Below are positions 1 through 12,284 of a stretch of 64,000 nt of DNA, piece by piece. The stretch comes from Ectocarpus siliculosus. Taxonomy: Eukaryota; Sar; Phaeophyceae; Ectocarpales; Ectocarpaceae. The translations under genes were made by a program, and so were the position numbers. The stretch lies in NCBI GenBank assembly GCA_000310025.1, contig FN649729.1:1403451-1467450 (forward strand), in the 5' to 3' direction. Position 1 is the stretch's first letter; each line of letters starts with the position of its first letter. A model generated the notes under the pieces. The model saw only the letters and a program-made list of their open reading frames with translations, did not search any database and had not been told where the DNA came from.

Positions 1-330
1 CGGTTTTTTTTTTCCCCCGGGAGAGGGGGGGGGCCCCCTCCCCAACTTTTCCCCAAATTTTGGTTTCCATGATCCCCCGAAAGGGCGTTTCGCCCTTTTT
101 CACTTTTTGGTTTCCCCTTTTGCGGGCCCCTTTTTTGGCTTTGCCCCCGGGGGGTTGGAAAATTTCCGGGCCCCCATATGGTTGCCTTTTTTGGGGGGCA
201 GGGGGGGGAAAAACCTTTTTTTGGGGTTTTTTTGCTGGGGCGAAAGGAGTTTCCTGCTGCCATCCCAAAATTAGGTTCCCACCCCAACTAAAAAAAAGGG
301 GGGGGGGGGGGGGGGCGAGGAAGAAGTACC
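1..330. other. Low-complexity contig end, probably poor-quality sequence
   Basis: The first 330 bases are made almost wholly of runs of three to nineteen identical bases, mainly G and C, ending in a long G run at about 299-315. No reading frame here looks like protein. This is what a poorly resolved contig end looks like, so I read it as assembly or base-calling noise rather than biology. A real simple-sequence tract cannot be excluded. Confidence 0.6.
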
Positions 331-2062
331 CACAGCGCTGTCACGACTTCCGCAGCCCACCACCCTGGATCCTGTTGTTTCCAGGGGTTTCGGGAAAGTG
401 TAGGTTGATACATAGAAGATGGAGATGATCTCAATGTGTATTTTGTCGGGGCTGCGGCGAGTAGAGGTGGGAAGTTGAGAAAAGGATGGCAGCAGGCGTC
501 TCGTTTCTGGCTTGCTAGATTTAGGTGCTCGTGGTATTCCTTGTTCCCCCGCGATCCGTGGAGGTGGCCTTCCTTCCTGGTCGAATCTTCGCCGATCCTT
601 GCCGTTGATCCTTTCGTGCCCCCCGTAGTCTGTATCCACCCGCGCTCCCCCGGCTAGAAACTCCAACGGATGCTGGCAAGCGTGGTCGTCCCCATGAACT
701 TCACGTCGCCGAGCCGTCGGGGGTGGTACCTGTCTGCACTCGTTCGGATAAGCCAGTTTCCCGCGACCCTCCTGGAAAGTGAGAGTTAGAGCGGAGACAG
801 ACCCCCTCCACCGCCGCACCTTCTCCTCCGGCGAGCATTGCCGGCCGATCGCACTCGTTCCGCCACGTTTTACACGATCGTGGACTCCTAGAGACGGCCG
901 CATCGTCGAGAATACGACGTTCGCGTTGACCTCGGGCGTCACTATCTTCTCCGCCCGCACCACCGACCCGAAAGGCCTCCTCCATGCCGCGATCAACGCG
1001 TGCCAGGTTGCGCGCGTTGGCCGCAGCTCGTCCTAGCGACTTGGAGCCAACTTAGAGAGCGTGCCGCCGCGTCCAGTGGCGGTGGTTTTGACGTGTCGTT
1101 TCGGGGAAAGGTTGTGCGCCAAGAGGGAGTACGAGTGCGCGCAGGCGCAAGCAGGCCCCCTCTTTGCTTTACACTTTGTGAGGCATGTGTTGCACCCCGG
1201 TGTGGGAACACGAGGTAACGTTGGCACAACCACTTGTGCCTGCGACGAAGAAATATGTCGACATGCTCCCTCCCTCACAGTACCGCGGAGATGTATTGCA
1301 GGGGGGGCGCATTCGAAAATTCCGTCGTTGCTCTAGAAAAAGGTCTGGGGCAGCGCCCAGGTCGCGCGACTTTCGTCACAATGCCAAGCATGAACGCATA
1401 TTTCGGGGACGGCCCGAACAAAGGTTGTTTTCTGTTTGTTCTCGGCCCTTGGGTTGTAGATGCAGCTATATATTGTCCGGACGAAAATGATGCTAGTTGG
1501 GAGAATGTCGAACGTTGCTTGTTTATGTAGGGAGCGGTTCAACTGTCATTCTCAAGTCGCTGCGTCGGTCGTTGAGTTGGTCGTTGGGTTCTGTGCGAAA
1601 ACAAGGCTCATACTATTATCACGAAAATATTAAATTAACTGGGAAACATAGGGTAGTAGCGTATCCCATACTATTAATACTTCAGTATGGTAACCTGTGC
1701 TCGGCGGTGGCGAAAAATATCGAAAATGAGCCTCGACCCAAAATTGACGAATATTATCTCCGGGTGTCCCTTGAATTTGATCTGCCTCGTGAGCTCATCT
1801 CACATTCGTTGTAGACACTGAAAGGCAATACTATACGCCTACCTGCAGCACCAGCAAGCACTCCTGACTCAAGATTGTTCTACCGCAGCAGAGAAAACAA
1901 AAAACGATCGTCACCTCGCAATAGTTCACGCCAGCGCTCAAGTCTTGCAGGAAGCGCGGAGGGCTCCATGCAGTTGTTTTTTCCCAAACCACGTTGATAT
2001 TCTCGAAAAAAGGCTTGCCCTTCATGCTCGACAGTAGTGGGAAGCCCCTTAACCAACCCCAA
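331..2062. other. No supported gene
   Basis: Open frames occur on both strands (for example minus 271-996 and plus 1234-1530) but none shows a family motif, a convincing splice pattern or a clear codon preference. The plus-strand ORF at 1234-1530 reads like ordinary protein sequence and could be a decayed exon. I cannot assign it. Confidence 0.4.
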
Positions 2063-2960
2063 CCACCGCTGTTACGGCACCCACCAACACGTTACCGCCC
2101 AACAAACATCACCCCGACATACAACAGCATGAGCATTAATTTCAGTCTCCAAATGATTTTTTTTCCGTGCATGGATGTGACAGGGCTAACTTGCAACCAA
2201 GGATCATCGGAGCTTCCCGCACAGCTCCCGGACCACCAATAAATGGCAATATCTCAGCGCTGCGAACAATGTTTCTTCGCCACCCGTCTAACTCACACAT
2301 GCATCAAGTGTCTTGCCGGCGTGCATCGAAGGCTTGGAAACAATTCCACAGTTCAGAGTTGCACGGGCGGCGTCTGTGGTCGTGCCGGTGGGCCCGAAGA
2401 AAGACTAGTCGTAAAATCGGCCGGGTTGTCACGTTTGTGATTTCCCTGACTCCCGCTTTCGCAACGCGCACGAACACCTCCGAAGATGCCATGACCGCGT
2501 GCGCGGCGGTTGCGTCGGCGGCGTTCGTTGACGCTGCAAGGGCGGGACTCAGGGAAATCTTCACGGTGGCAACCCGGCCGATACAACGACTAGTCTTTCT
2601 TCGGGCCCGCCGGCACGGCCACAGACGCCGCCCGTGCAACCCTGGACACTTCGTTGTGGAAATGTTTCCTAGGCTTCGGTCGGCACCGAAAAGGAACGTT
2701 GATGTGTGAAGTAGACGAACAATGAGGGAAACGTTGTTGGCAATGCTGAGATATTTCCAATAGTTGGTCGTCCAGGAGCTGTGCGGAAAGCTCCGAGTGT
2801 TCTTGGTGGCAAGTTAGTCCTGTCATGTCCATGCATGGAAATAATTCATTTGAAGCGGACGTGAGAAATCGCACTGAACTGGTGCTCATGTTGTAGTGTG
2901 TTGGGGTGATGTTTGTCGGGTGCTTTCGTAAAGTGTTGGTGGGCGCTGTAACAACGGTGG
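2063..2960. repeat. Foldback element: 898-bp imperfect palindrome
   Basis: The left arm (from 2063) and right arm (ending 2960) are reverse complements over about 400 bp each, with small gaps. The outer ends are CCACCGCTGTTAC and GTAACAACGGTGG. Near the centre GATTTCCCTGACTCCCGC at about 2440 pairs with GCGGGACTCAGGGAAATC at about 2542, and similarity continues weakly to the middle, so there is almost no unpaired loop. The right arm on the minus strand carries a 99-codon ORF (2590-2889); the left arm carries a broken equivalent on the plus strand, sharing TGLTC and SELPAQL-like stretches. The architecture fits a foldback transposon or a head-to-head duplication of a short coding unit. No clear target-site duplication was seen. 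Confidence 0.8.
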
Positions 2961-5531
2961 CGGCTTCATTCTTGTGCCTGATGGTCCTCGCTGTTCGCTC
3001 GGCGATGGCCTGCCGCCGTACGGTCGCCTCGGGCTACTGGTCACAGCTGGAGCAAATCCTCTGCGCTCGGGTACGATTTCAAGTATTACGCAGCACGTGG
3101 CGTTCAGCCCCAAGCATACCGCGAAAACCTTCTTTCACGTAGTCAGATTGAATGATTGGCTACCAATTTCTTGCAGTACTCGCAATTGGCACCTCGCGCC
3201 TAGAGTAATGAGGGTACCAGTGACAGTAAAAGCGGATCGTATGCGACTGGCTGGTTTCGAAGTCAAACCTCGGCCTTGAAAGCCCAACGTGACCCACGGG
3301 GGTGAACCGCCAAGCGAAGATTCAGTAGTGAATCTGGGAGTTTAGCGCTCAATTCTGATCTGCATGAGAATACCATCACATGCGTTGCATGAACGTGAAC
3401 AATTTGAGCGAAATCAGTGCACCCGGCCATCAGCTACCGTAAGCAGTCGCGACAGCTCGTCACCCACCTACCTCCTCAAGAAGACTTCCTCGAACATCAT
3501 TCGGTGTGGGTGATCGCGTCTATCGGAAGCCAGTGCTTCCTCGCCACCCAATCCACGACTACACCGGGCTTGCATGCGAATAAGTTTCATGGCTTTAGTT
3601 CATGTCGTTCGTCTCCCGAGCGGAAAGGAAGTGGCGGACACGACCGAGCAAGGGGAAGGGGAACTGAGGGGGACGAAATGGTGAAGCGTCACAACTCAGT
3701 TTCCTGAAAGCTGCAAATGAGAACATATATTCTGTACGTTTACAAATGAAACTGCCCGACACAAAATCGCGAGAATAGCCAATAGTTCATATACGCATTT
3801 TATTGGAAACCACGCAAGGTGTTGCAACAGCCTCCTCAGCGGAGGTGTTGTCATCTTTGATCTTATCAAGTAGTAGCCACCCACTCATGCTACCTCGGAG
3901 CCGCAACATTACCTGTAAGCATTCGTACTCGACGGGTGTGTATATACTCCGAGGAATGCCATGCGCGGACGCGAGACGTAGGCTGTAATGCCGTTTCGCC
4001 ACGGTATGGAAACAATAAAACAAAACCACCAATCCACATTGAGCGACGTTGTTACTGTTCACAAATGTATCGGCAGTTTGCGTAGTGTCGACATGTCCTG
4101 TACGCAAGGGCGTCTGCAGGCGGTTAAGCCCTTTTGCAGTAATAGACAGAAGTCTGTGTGATGTTCAGACTGAAGTCCGTGCAGACTGACTTCTGATGTT
4201 CACTTCACAGCTTTCTTGCAGAGTTGGACGAGGGATAGATGGGGAGTGAGCCCGGCGATGCTCGCAACACCTCCTGATTCTGCTACAGCTACAGTATCTT
4301 CTGATCAACAATCAATTCTTTCGCGAGCTCCTCGCTAGAACTCGTCGCTACACGTTCTACGAAACGTTACTATTCACACCGCATCTACGAATGAATGCAT
4401 ACACCAAATACAGCCGCATCTTATTACTATGAACATATTTACAGCAGTCGTACCCACACACACGAATCGGTGCATGCTTTATATCGTCTGTACACCCGTC
4501 CTCTCGCCAACCACTTCAAGAAGCTTGACGATGAGCTCTGGCACCTCTCTCTGCGTTGTTTTTCGCGCTCTTGACTCCATCTGCAGGTTCTTTGGAATGA
4601 ACTTCCCAAAACATTCACCATCAATAATCAATCCCGACGCGTTGGTATGTTGACAACCCGCATGGTAGAATATCTGCACGGCGATTTCTTTGCTGCCGCG
4701 GAGACGACACGTCTGCTCTGGTGCCTCCATATTTTTTTTGAATCATTGAGGTGCAACATTTTGAGAGCATGTGGCCCGCATACAGATGCGGTAGGTGGGT
4801 GTCACACATGTAATACCGGGCTTCGCCCGCGTAATTACACTTGTTCCTTTTCATTCACGAATGGTCGTTTTTGCTATCATGTTGTAATGTCATCACACAT
4901 ATATGGACATTCGCGACTCATACAAATTTCACATGGATGGACACACAGAACATTATTGCACATGACCAGTCCTTCACATCATCACCGCAACAGCTTGATT
5001 GTAGCACCCGCCAATTAGTCGGAGACTCCCCTGTGATTGTTGGCATATTCCACCGCGCACTTCAATGACTTAATCATCGGTTTTCGTTGTTTTTCCAATT
5101 CGGCGAGACCCTGTCTTGGACACCTCTCTCTGTTGCACTTTCCGACAAGTCGGACATCTCACGCCTCCATCCCCTTACCTGGCACGTTTGCTTCAGCGAG
5201 ATACTCGCACGATGTACGCCGGGCTGTGAAGTAGAAAATCCCGTCGTCCACGTTGCCGATGAAATCGTGAATAGAATCTCGTCTGGCATAATCGAAGCAC
5301 TGCAGTTACGCCGGAAGTGTTGTTTGTGCGACTTTTGTTTCGACAACGTCGACGGCGCCACGCGGCTGACGAGGTATATCACGTCGTCAGCGTCAGAAGA
5401 AAAACCTCGTCGCTATTCGTTTGCCGACAATCATCCCTACTCACCTCCCGAAATAGACTGTACGATGTCAATACCTTGTCGCGGCCGGAATGCGTGACTA
5501 CGACAAACGTATGTGTAGTACCAACGAACAT
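2961..5531. other. No supported gene; scattered short ORFs
   Basis: Minus-strand ORFs at 3787-4107 and 4479-4730 and a plus-strand ORF at 5087-5497 look compositionally protein-like but have no recognisable domain and do not join by obvious splice sites. Short AGACTGAAGTC-like direct and inverted repeats lie at about 4145-4205. Decayed genes or transposon remnants are possible. Confidence 0.35.
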
Positions 5532-5756
5532 GAGATCCGAACGTTCACTGTTGGTTCACTACTATGTAGTTGTCCGATGGTCCGCTCTGTCTCACCGAAG
5601 GCGCACAATGTCGGCTCGTCCAGAATGAAAGGAGTTCGACCTTGACGCCGGGCAGGTGTGCTCGTTGCCCCAGAGGGGCTCGTTCGTTGGCATGCTCGTC
5701 TCGTCCGTGTCACGCGTCGCTAGGGAAGTGTTAGGCCAAGGAGAGGGTGAGTAAGA
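5532..5756. repeat. Diverged direct duplication, copy 1
   Basis: This segment matches 6076-6326 in the same orientation with many substitutions and small indels. Shared landmarks in order are CCGAACGTTCA, TAGT(T)GTCCGATG, CTCG-CCT-GACGCC, CCCAGAGGGG(C/T)TCGTTCGTTG and GAGGGTGAGT. The copies start about 545 bp apart. No terminal repeats were seen, so this may be an old local duplication rather than a transposon. Confidence 0.65.
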
Positions 5757-5889
5757 AAGTGGCAAGTCGGGGAGTCCAATCCGTCGCCCGCGACCAGTTC
5801 ATCCTCAAAATCCGCCTGTTTCTGACTGAACCCTAGTAGCACCCGACGTCATAGGTACACCGATCGATCACGAAACCCTCGAAACAGTT

Positions 5890-6156
5890 TTAAGCGGGAC
5901 ATGAATATATAGTTTCACCAGATCGGGCGTAGAATTCCACACCAAGAATGGGCAAATCGTCAACAGAGTGAAAGTTTTCTCCGCCAATACCTCTGTCTTT
6001 TATTGAATTTGGCACCTGCTGGACGTCTTGTTGGCTTTCAAGAAGGTTTCGCAACATAATACCAACGCGGCATGGAGTCCGAACGTTCAGTGATGTTTCA
6101 AAAAACAAATTCACTACGTAGTCCGATGATCCCTCTCTCACCAACATTTCCTTCAT
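5890..6156 (-). CDS. Hypothetical ORF, 88 codons, weak support
   Basis: A minus-strand ATG ORF partly overlaps the second copy of the 5.5/6.1-kb duplication. The peptide has a balanced, protein-like composition (for example GIGGENFHSVDDLPILGVEF) but no domain that I recognise. The equivalent frame in the first duplicate is not open, which argues against selection on both copies. It could be an exon of a decayed gene, a transposon fragment or chance. No splice partners were found. Confidence 0.2.
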   Translation of the reverse strand: MKEMLVREGSSDYVVNLFFETSLNVRTPCRVGIMLRNLLESQQDVQQVPNSIKDRGIGGENFHSVDDLPILGVEFYARSGETIYSCPA

Positions 6157-6326
6157 CTGGTACCCGACGGTGAACGATGTCCGCTAGTCCATGAATGATA
6201 GAAGCTCGGCCTCGACGCCAGACAGGTGTAATCGTTACCCCCAGAGGGGTTCGTTCGTTGAGATGTTCGTCTTGTTCGTGTCTAGCATCGGGACCGAAGT
6301 GTTCGGCGGAGGGGAGGGTGAGTGGG
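6076..6326. repeat. Diverged direct duplication, copy 2
   Basis: Partner of 5532-5756; see the shared landmarks there. This copy has a short insertion near 6095-6110 relative to copy 1. The minus-strand ORF 5890-6156 runs into it. Confidence 0.65.
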
Positions 6327-6749
6327 CAAGGGACCACCCGACCCATCGGCATAGCAGCCCCAGACTGCGATCATTTCCAGCCAAACCAATTTCTGGCTTA
6401 TAACCCATACCATGCCCAGATATGTCGTACATAGCTCACATGCTTGCTATGAACTTGTGTTGTCCATTTCAGTTCTCCCAGATTCCTGTCCTAGTTGCAC
6501 CAAACACCCTAGTTGTACCGAACAATCACTGCCTACGACAGCAACGCAGGGCTCTGGAAATACCACGTTGTCTACGAGAGACAGTCACTTCACCATCCAA
6601 GAATTATGAAATTCGGAGCGAATTACTCTTTGTTGCCGGCTGATCTCTTTGGAAATCCCTCGTCGAGTACATGTAGTCTAGATGTCTCGCGTGGACGTGT
6701 TCAGCTCCTACATCCCCGGAAAATCGCTGTCAGCATGGAGGGAGTCCTC

Positions 6750-8601
6750 GTGAGATGGGAGTAGGTGCCGCCGGGTGCGTGGAGCTGGAACGCAGAGGCC
6801 GTATTAGGTGGTCTGTTGGGCTTGCTGCTAAATTCCCGATGAGGAGAATGGTAGGGCTGACAATGGACGTGAACCGGGCTTTCCGACAATCACCGTCAAC
6901 TGTCGGGGCGGGGGACATATTCATTCGTGGCCTCTGGTTGTGAGCGTACGCTTACGTGGGTTCTACCGGCCGGCGGGGGTGGAAACCGCAGCAAGAGAAT
7001 AAGAACAACGTCATGGTCTCCGCGGGTCAGCCGTTTTCACGGTGTAGGACCTGTCCGGCGGGTGAAGATTGCGCCGCCAAAAGGGAACCTCGTAGTATCG
7101 CTGCTGGCAGAGGTGATACGGCAGCCAGCGGACGATTCGGGGGCTGGACGCCCCGCATCGAATCGTTTTCTTCATCCATGACCCGATACCGATCGGGGTT
7201 GCGCAATCTTGACTTGTCGCAGCCTCTTGACTCGAGATATCATGTGAAGCCGGGAGAGAGGGGAGGTGTCTACGACCACCAAGGGGTGGCAGGAAAGCGT
7301 ATCGGTGGAGTCGGTTGGTGGTAGGCATGGGACTGAGACCGTGCAAGATATCATTTGACAGGAATATCCCAGAGGTATGAAAAGCGTGGCAGGAGCACAG
7401 GGGCGGGGGCGGTGCGGACTTTTGAACCAAAGAGTGTTCCTATGCCACGGTGCACTTGAGGGACGATTGGGTGGGGCACGAGGTTGACGGCGAAATTGAA
7501 TCCCGGAGGACTTGAAAGGGGGCAAACTCGTTTCCCAATCGATCCATTCGAACGTGGCAAAAGATGGAATTGCATCGCGATGTCGTCGGTTGTTCGGAGA
7601 AACGTGTCGCTCGTCTGGCCCCGAAGCCTCGAAAGAACTTGGCGGCAGCGAGACCTAGGCAGACAGCATACACCACCAAGGCAGTCTAGGCCGGCGTGGC
7701 GTGTAGTGACGCCCATTCCGCCAGAGCCGGCCGCGTCGCCAACTCCAACAGCCGTGGTGGTGCCACCTGCGGCCCAGTCGGACCTGTTTTCTTCCCGACA
7801 TTTGTGCCGCGATCTGGCCAGCCCAACCCTCGCGTGCTGCACGGCCGTTACCCGGAGAGCGCGACCCACGCTGGATCTTGCCCCGGGCGTTTACTCCGGA
7901 AGGGCTATGGTGAGCGGGTGGGTCCCGCGTGCAACGGTTATTCCGCCTGAATCCAATCGTGGAAAAAGTGCCGCATGTGCAGATATCGAATGCCTTGCCT
8001 GACGATTGCAAGGCTTTTGGGACTCGGGAACTGTTTGCTACGGTGACGGCATTCGAAACGTCCGTCCGGAGTCAAGGATCGACCTCAACTGCGACTCCAG
8101 CGTGTGCATCCTTGGCGAGCTCGGTTGCGCTGTCCCCCCTTCCGACGAAGGGCCGTGGCAGCACGCACGGTATTTTTCCGTCTCGACGCCTCCTTCATCG
8201 AATCGGGGTTGCTGAGACGGGCACGGAGCCTTTTCGAGCAGACAAGGTCTTCCCGCGCTTGGTTGTCCAAGCATGTCATCAACAAGTAGGAGGTGGTCGA
8301 CCAGGTCCACCTCCTCGGTACGAGTTTCTCTGACGCCTTGGGTCGCGCACGAGTGCGGATCGCCGTCAACAACCAGCCGGTAGTGGGGGCGTTCAACCGC
8401 GGCTGCGCGAATGACCTTGGGACCAGAGCGTTGTTGTTGCAGCCGGTGGACTTGCCGTCGTCGAACACGAGTTACTCGTGGGATAGTTTGTTGCTCAGGT
8501 GGGTGCCGAGTGCGGAAAACGGGATGCCGGGCGCCTATTGTCAGGCCATCCAGTTGCTCGAATGTGTGTGCCGGAAGCCCGGCACTTTCGGAGATGTGTG
8601 A
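6750..8601 (+). pseudogene. Decayed DIRS-like retroelement pol (RT and RNase H remnants)
   Basis: Two short stretches suggest a retroelement polymerase in plus orientation. Near 6850-6900 the frame reads GLTMDVNRAFRQ, resembling reverse-transcriptase motif A of DIRS/Gypsy-type elements (xLDVxxAFRQ). Near 8050-8560, in shifting frames, IDLNCDSS, then RVRIAVNNQPVVGAFNRG, then LLLRWVPSAENG resemble the RNase H domain that follows the RT in DIRS-like elements. Frameshifts and stops separate these pieces and no catalytic YxDD motif was found, so the element is dead. The similarity calls rest on family knowledge applied by eye. A Gypsy origin is the main alternative. Confidence 0.45.
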
Positions 8602-8607
8602 GACACC

Positions 8608-8608
8608 G

Positions 8609-8652
<44 letters not shown>
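8608..8652 (+). repeat. (GTT)n microsatellite, 15 perfect units
   Basis: Fifteen perfect GTT units run from 8608 to 8652 and continue as a degraded TTG-rich tract to about 8676. On the minus strand this produces a run of Asn codons that inflates a long spurious ORF. Confidence 0.95.
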
Positions 8653-8676
8653 ATTGTGGTTGTTGCTGTTGTTTTT

Positions 8677-11579
8677 CGTGGTGGTGGTTGACGCCTGCAC
8701 AGAAAAACCAGCTCCGACCCCTGCCCAGTACCCCACTTTTCTAACATGCGCACTGGTGCTCCTAACGTTGGGTGCCTTCCTCCGAACAAAGGTCTCAATG
8801 GAAAGTTTCACAGCAAAAACACTGCGGACAAGAGCGATCGAGAACGGAGAGTCCATCGCTCCCCGTCGACACGCAAGGCTAAGAAAAAAAGCAAAAAAAC
8901 ACAAATCACCGACGATTCCTGGCATGATGTTGTCCTCGTGGCCCCGCCGGTCAGGTATGTGTGTGACGCTCGTCATGTATTCACGTCCGAATTTTGCACC
9001 GGTCATGCCATTGCCCCCCACATACCTAGAATATGGGGGGGGCAGGGCACGGCGATACCTCTTTCTTGCTCCATTCCAAAACGCACAAGACAAACTACTC
9101 TGCTCCACACATTCCTGCTTTGTTAGAATATTTCACGTCAGGTAGGTTCCGGCCTGATAGGCTCTCGCCCCGGCCGCCTCACATTGACACATGTTCAGCG
9201 GCCGTAGAGATGATCGAGCACGTCAAAGGAAGATAAATGGAGTAAGTAAAAGGTCTCTGTGCGTGGTTTCTCTTCTTTCCGTGGTGATGTATTTCTAGAC
9301 GTGTATGTGTACAACGGGTGCACAACAAGCACATCCCGCACACCTAGGTACCCGAGTTTGGAGAATTTCGGCGGCGGGGGGGCACCAGCATTCTTAGACC
9401 GACATACATCAATAATAGGGCCCCCACGTGCCCTGTTCTCGTCGGGGTATCATTAGCTTAAGCCAGTATCCTCTCTTGCGAACCCCCAAGCATGATCACA
9501 CAGAACGGGTGCATATCATATGAAGATAGCACCTAGCCCGCTCACAGAATGCGTGAAACGAATTTAATACTATTTCGTAGCGTACGATGTGTCCCCCATA
9601 TGCGGCTTGGGTGAAGTGCGTGGGATCTAAGCTCCAAGAGAAGCACATGATCGAAAAGAGAAACGACCATCTCAGGGGGATACCTTCGTGTGCGAGACGA
9701 CCTTTTCGTGCACCCTGCCCATGGTGTACCATTTTGGTACAGCCATTGCCTGTGACCACGAAAGGCGTCCGCCTCAGTGTTACCGGAAATGATGATAGAA
9801 GGTACCGAGAAGAGACCGGAATGGTTCCAATGTGAAGACAGACAACGACAACAACAACATCAACACAACGAACACAACAATGGTTCTCTGTGCTACATAC
9901 AAAAATGTTTCGCATACGTAGCATCTCTCAAGGTAGTTATCTCGGGGTTATTTAAAGGCTTCGGGAGTGAGGGAGAGAAATGAGCTATTTTCTTGCATTT
10001 CCCGATATTCTTTTCAAGAGCTTTCCAATCAATGTAGTTCCATCGTCTGTGCCAAAAGCCAAGGCTTTCGACATTTCCTGACGTTTCGCTTCCTCGGAGC
10101 AGATAAAGCAGCAGTCTTGGCAGGGCCAACGGACGATTCCGCGTTGGGGAGCCCGAACCACTATCAACCTCCCGCCTGGAGTACCAACGGAATCCAATAC
10201 GTTTGGGTACCCGGGACTACGACTATGCAATGCGGCCGGCACTCCACCGAATGATGCCCCGCACACCATACCACCACTGGAGGGGGGAGGGGGGGATACC
10301 GAACGCAGCAGCTCCCGAAGGCACACTTTAGATGCGTCGTGAGCTCAAATGTCCACTGCACCCAGCAGACCCCGGGCAGTCGAATGGAAGAAGAATGGCA
10401 ACCGGCGTGCAAACCCCCCGGGAGCCCGCTACACCGACGCCGTAGACGCCGCGAGGTCCACACGGTTAACGGGCCCAAAACAATGTGTGGCTGATATTCT
10501 GCCCACGAAGTCAACTTATCGTGTGGGTCGAAAGGTGCAAATCCGTCGCACTCAGGGGGGCCGGAGCTGAAGCGACTCGGCCCGGACGGCTAGGTGGCGC
10601 AAGAAGGGCGAGGGGATATGAGCGCCCCTCTCTTACGCGCTCTGAATCTGGCGTTGATCGGCAGGCACGTCCAACGAGAACATAGAGTCAGCCCCGCAGA
10701 TAGACTTTTCGATCAGTGGCGAACGGTTCGACCTGCAATACCTGCTCGAATACTAGGAAGGCCGGGACGCGCACCACCACCATCACCGCAAGGTTTGCAC
10801 CTTCGTCATCTGCCACCACTGCGAGCAAGGGGGGTGACGCGGATATCCTTGCCTGTCTTTCTACGACTAGTGACCATATCCCGCGACGGGGTATTTGTCG
10901 GAGGGTGGTGGTTGAAGGTTTTCGACGTTAGCACCATGGGCCTATTGGCATCATATGCTATGCCGTGGCACACCGGATTCGTTTGCGGCTGGGCGTGCTT
11001 CTCCGCTCAGATGCTCCTTCGTTCTTCCCCGCAAAATATGCGACGTTCCTATGTCACGAGTTGCACCCACCTATGTTCAGCTTTCAGTTTTTGTGTTGAA
11101 ACGTACCTCCACCCATTCGTACCTTCGGGTGTGTTGTGTGCGGGGGCTCGAACTGGGCGGTCGCCCTCGGGCTCGATTTCATTTTGTCTTGCTAGCGGTG
11201 CCGAGTTAGGTATCTAGTATTTGACATGGCATGATATGATGTTCTTGCGTACGACCATGCGTGGGTTGTCATTTTAGTGCTGGGAGCAGCACCGTCCGGT
11301 TGGTTTCCGATTGGTTTAATCGATCTGGTCCTTCGCCTTTGTTTATCGTAATGCTCTCGGCCTCGACAAAAATTGCGGCGTCACCGTTTCGCTACCTTCT
11401 CAAAAGCTTCATGGTCTCGCTGCTCGCGCACGTTCATATGTTTCCTACCATAATCCGTTTCCCTTGTTCTTGCTTGCCAGACGTTACGGCATGTAGTTTA
11501 TCTCACTTTAAATTCAGTAGCGTGAGAATCTTTCCGCTAACTGCCTGCGCAAAGAAGGTAAGTTCATTGCGAAAAAACA
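8677..11579. other. No supported gene
   Basis: Several ORFs of 60-207 codons occur on both strands without recognisable motifs. The longest, plus 10594-11217, overlaps another frame that reads FVICHHCEQGG near 10805 with stops nearby; this could be a transposon remnant. A degraded fragment of a dispersed repeat lies at 9806-9881. Confidence 0.35.
9806..9881. repeat. Fragment of dispersed (AAC)n-tailed repeat
   Basis: GGTACCGAGAAGAGACCGGA followed by ATGTGAAGAC and an imperfect AAC tract matches the end of the repeat at 31341-31527, which has the same order of GGTACTGGG, GATCGGAACGG, ATGTGAAGAC and (AAC)n. Confidence 0.55.
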
Positions 11580-11639
11580 CTAGGCAGACCCAATCCCTAG
11601 CCCTAACCCCAACCCCAACTTAGCCGATTCTCGATTCCA

Positions 11640-11985
11640 TCCAATATGTTTGTTTTCTTTGAAAAACCGGCGCACACTACTACCCCCAGCTGTCGTTTGG
11701 AAGGCGGTCCAACAAACGCAACAGTTCGCCATCGACTCCGTTCTCCAACCTCCCAGTAGCATGATCTCCTCTATGGCGGAGCCGCCCATAGACAGACCTA
11801 CTAAAGACCCCCACCTTGAAAGAATGAACGGAATTATTGGTAGCCAGGTCGACCGCCAATAAGTGCGCGTTAGGGGACGACGCCATCTGGGTCGCCGTAA
11901 GTTTCGAGGGTCTACGGCCGCCATCATCTCGCACCGGCGCGAAAAGGTACCCGAGGACATGAAAAATACCACCTCGCTTCCACAC
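11640..11985 (-). pseudogene. Possible tyrosine recombinase remnant
   Basis: In one minus-strand frame, near 11735-11785, the peptide EEIMLLGGWRTESM resembles the segment around the second active-site Arg box of tyrosine recombinases found in DIRS and Crypton elements (xxIMxxGGWRSxSM). Upstream the frame has no recognisable HxxR box and the catalytic Tyr cannot be placed. The plus-strand DIRS-like remnants lie 3-5 kb away in the opposite orientation, so the pieces may not belong to one element. A chance match is possible. Confidence 0.3.
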
Positions 11986-12284
11986 TGCGAACGATGCCGG
12001 CCTACACTAGATGGGGAACGGTCAGCATCAACCCGCGAAGAGCTCCCTTCAACGGGGTGCGTATGAAAACACGCCTCTTCAACTCTACGCCGCCACTATA
12101 ATTGATAGCATATGCCCCCATTGTAACACGCACGCGGAAACCACTTGTGCATGGCCCACACTGCTTCAAATACATACGTATCTGGCGCAATGGCAACACG
12201 CTGATGGGCGACGCAAAGCATGACCATAAACTTTTTTTCAGACATCGTGCACGTGTTGCGTCCTAATCGCACCGCAGCGAAGCA

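Noticed and set aside
271-996. 241-codon minus-strand ORF
   Set aside because: It extends into the poor-quality contig end, gains a Pro run from the G homopolymer and has no recognisable motif.
8038-9108. 356-codon minus-strand ORF, the longest in the window
   Set aside because: It contains a run of Asn from the (GTT)n microsatellite and otherwise reads antisense to RNase H-like sequence on the plus strand. It is a shadow, not a gene.
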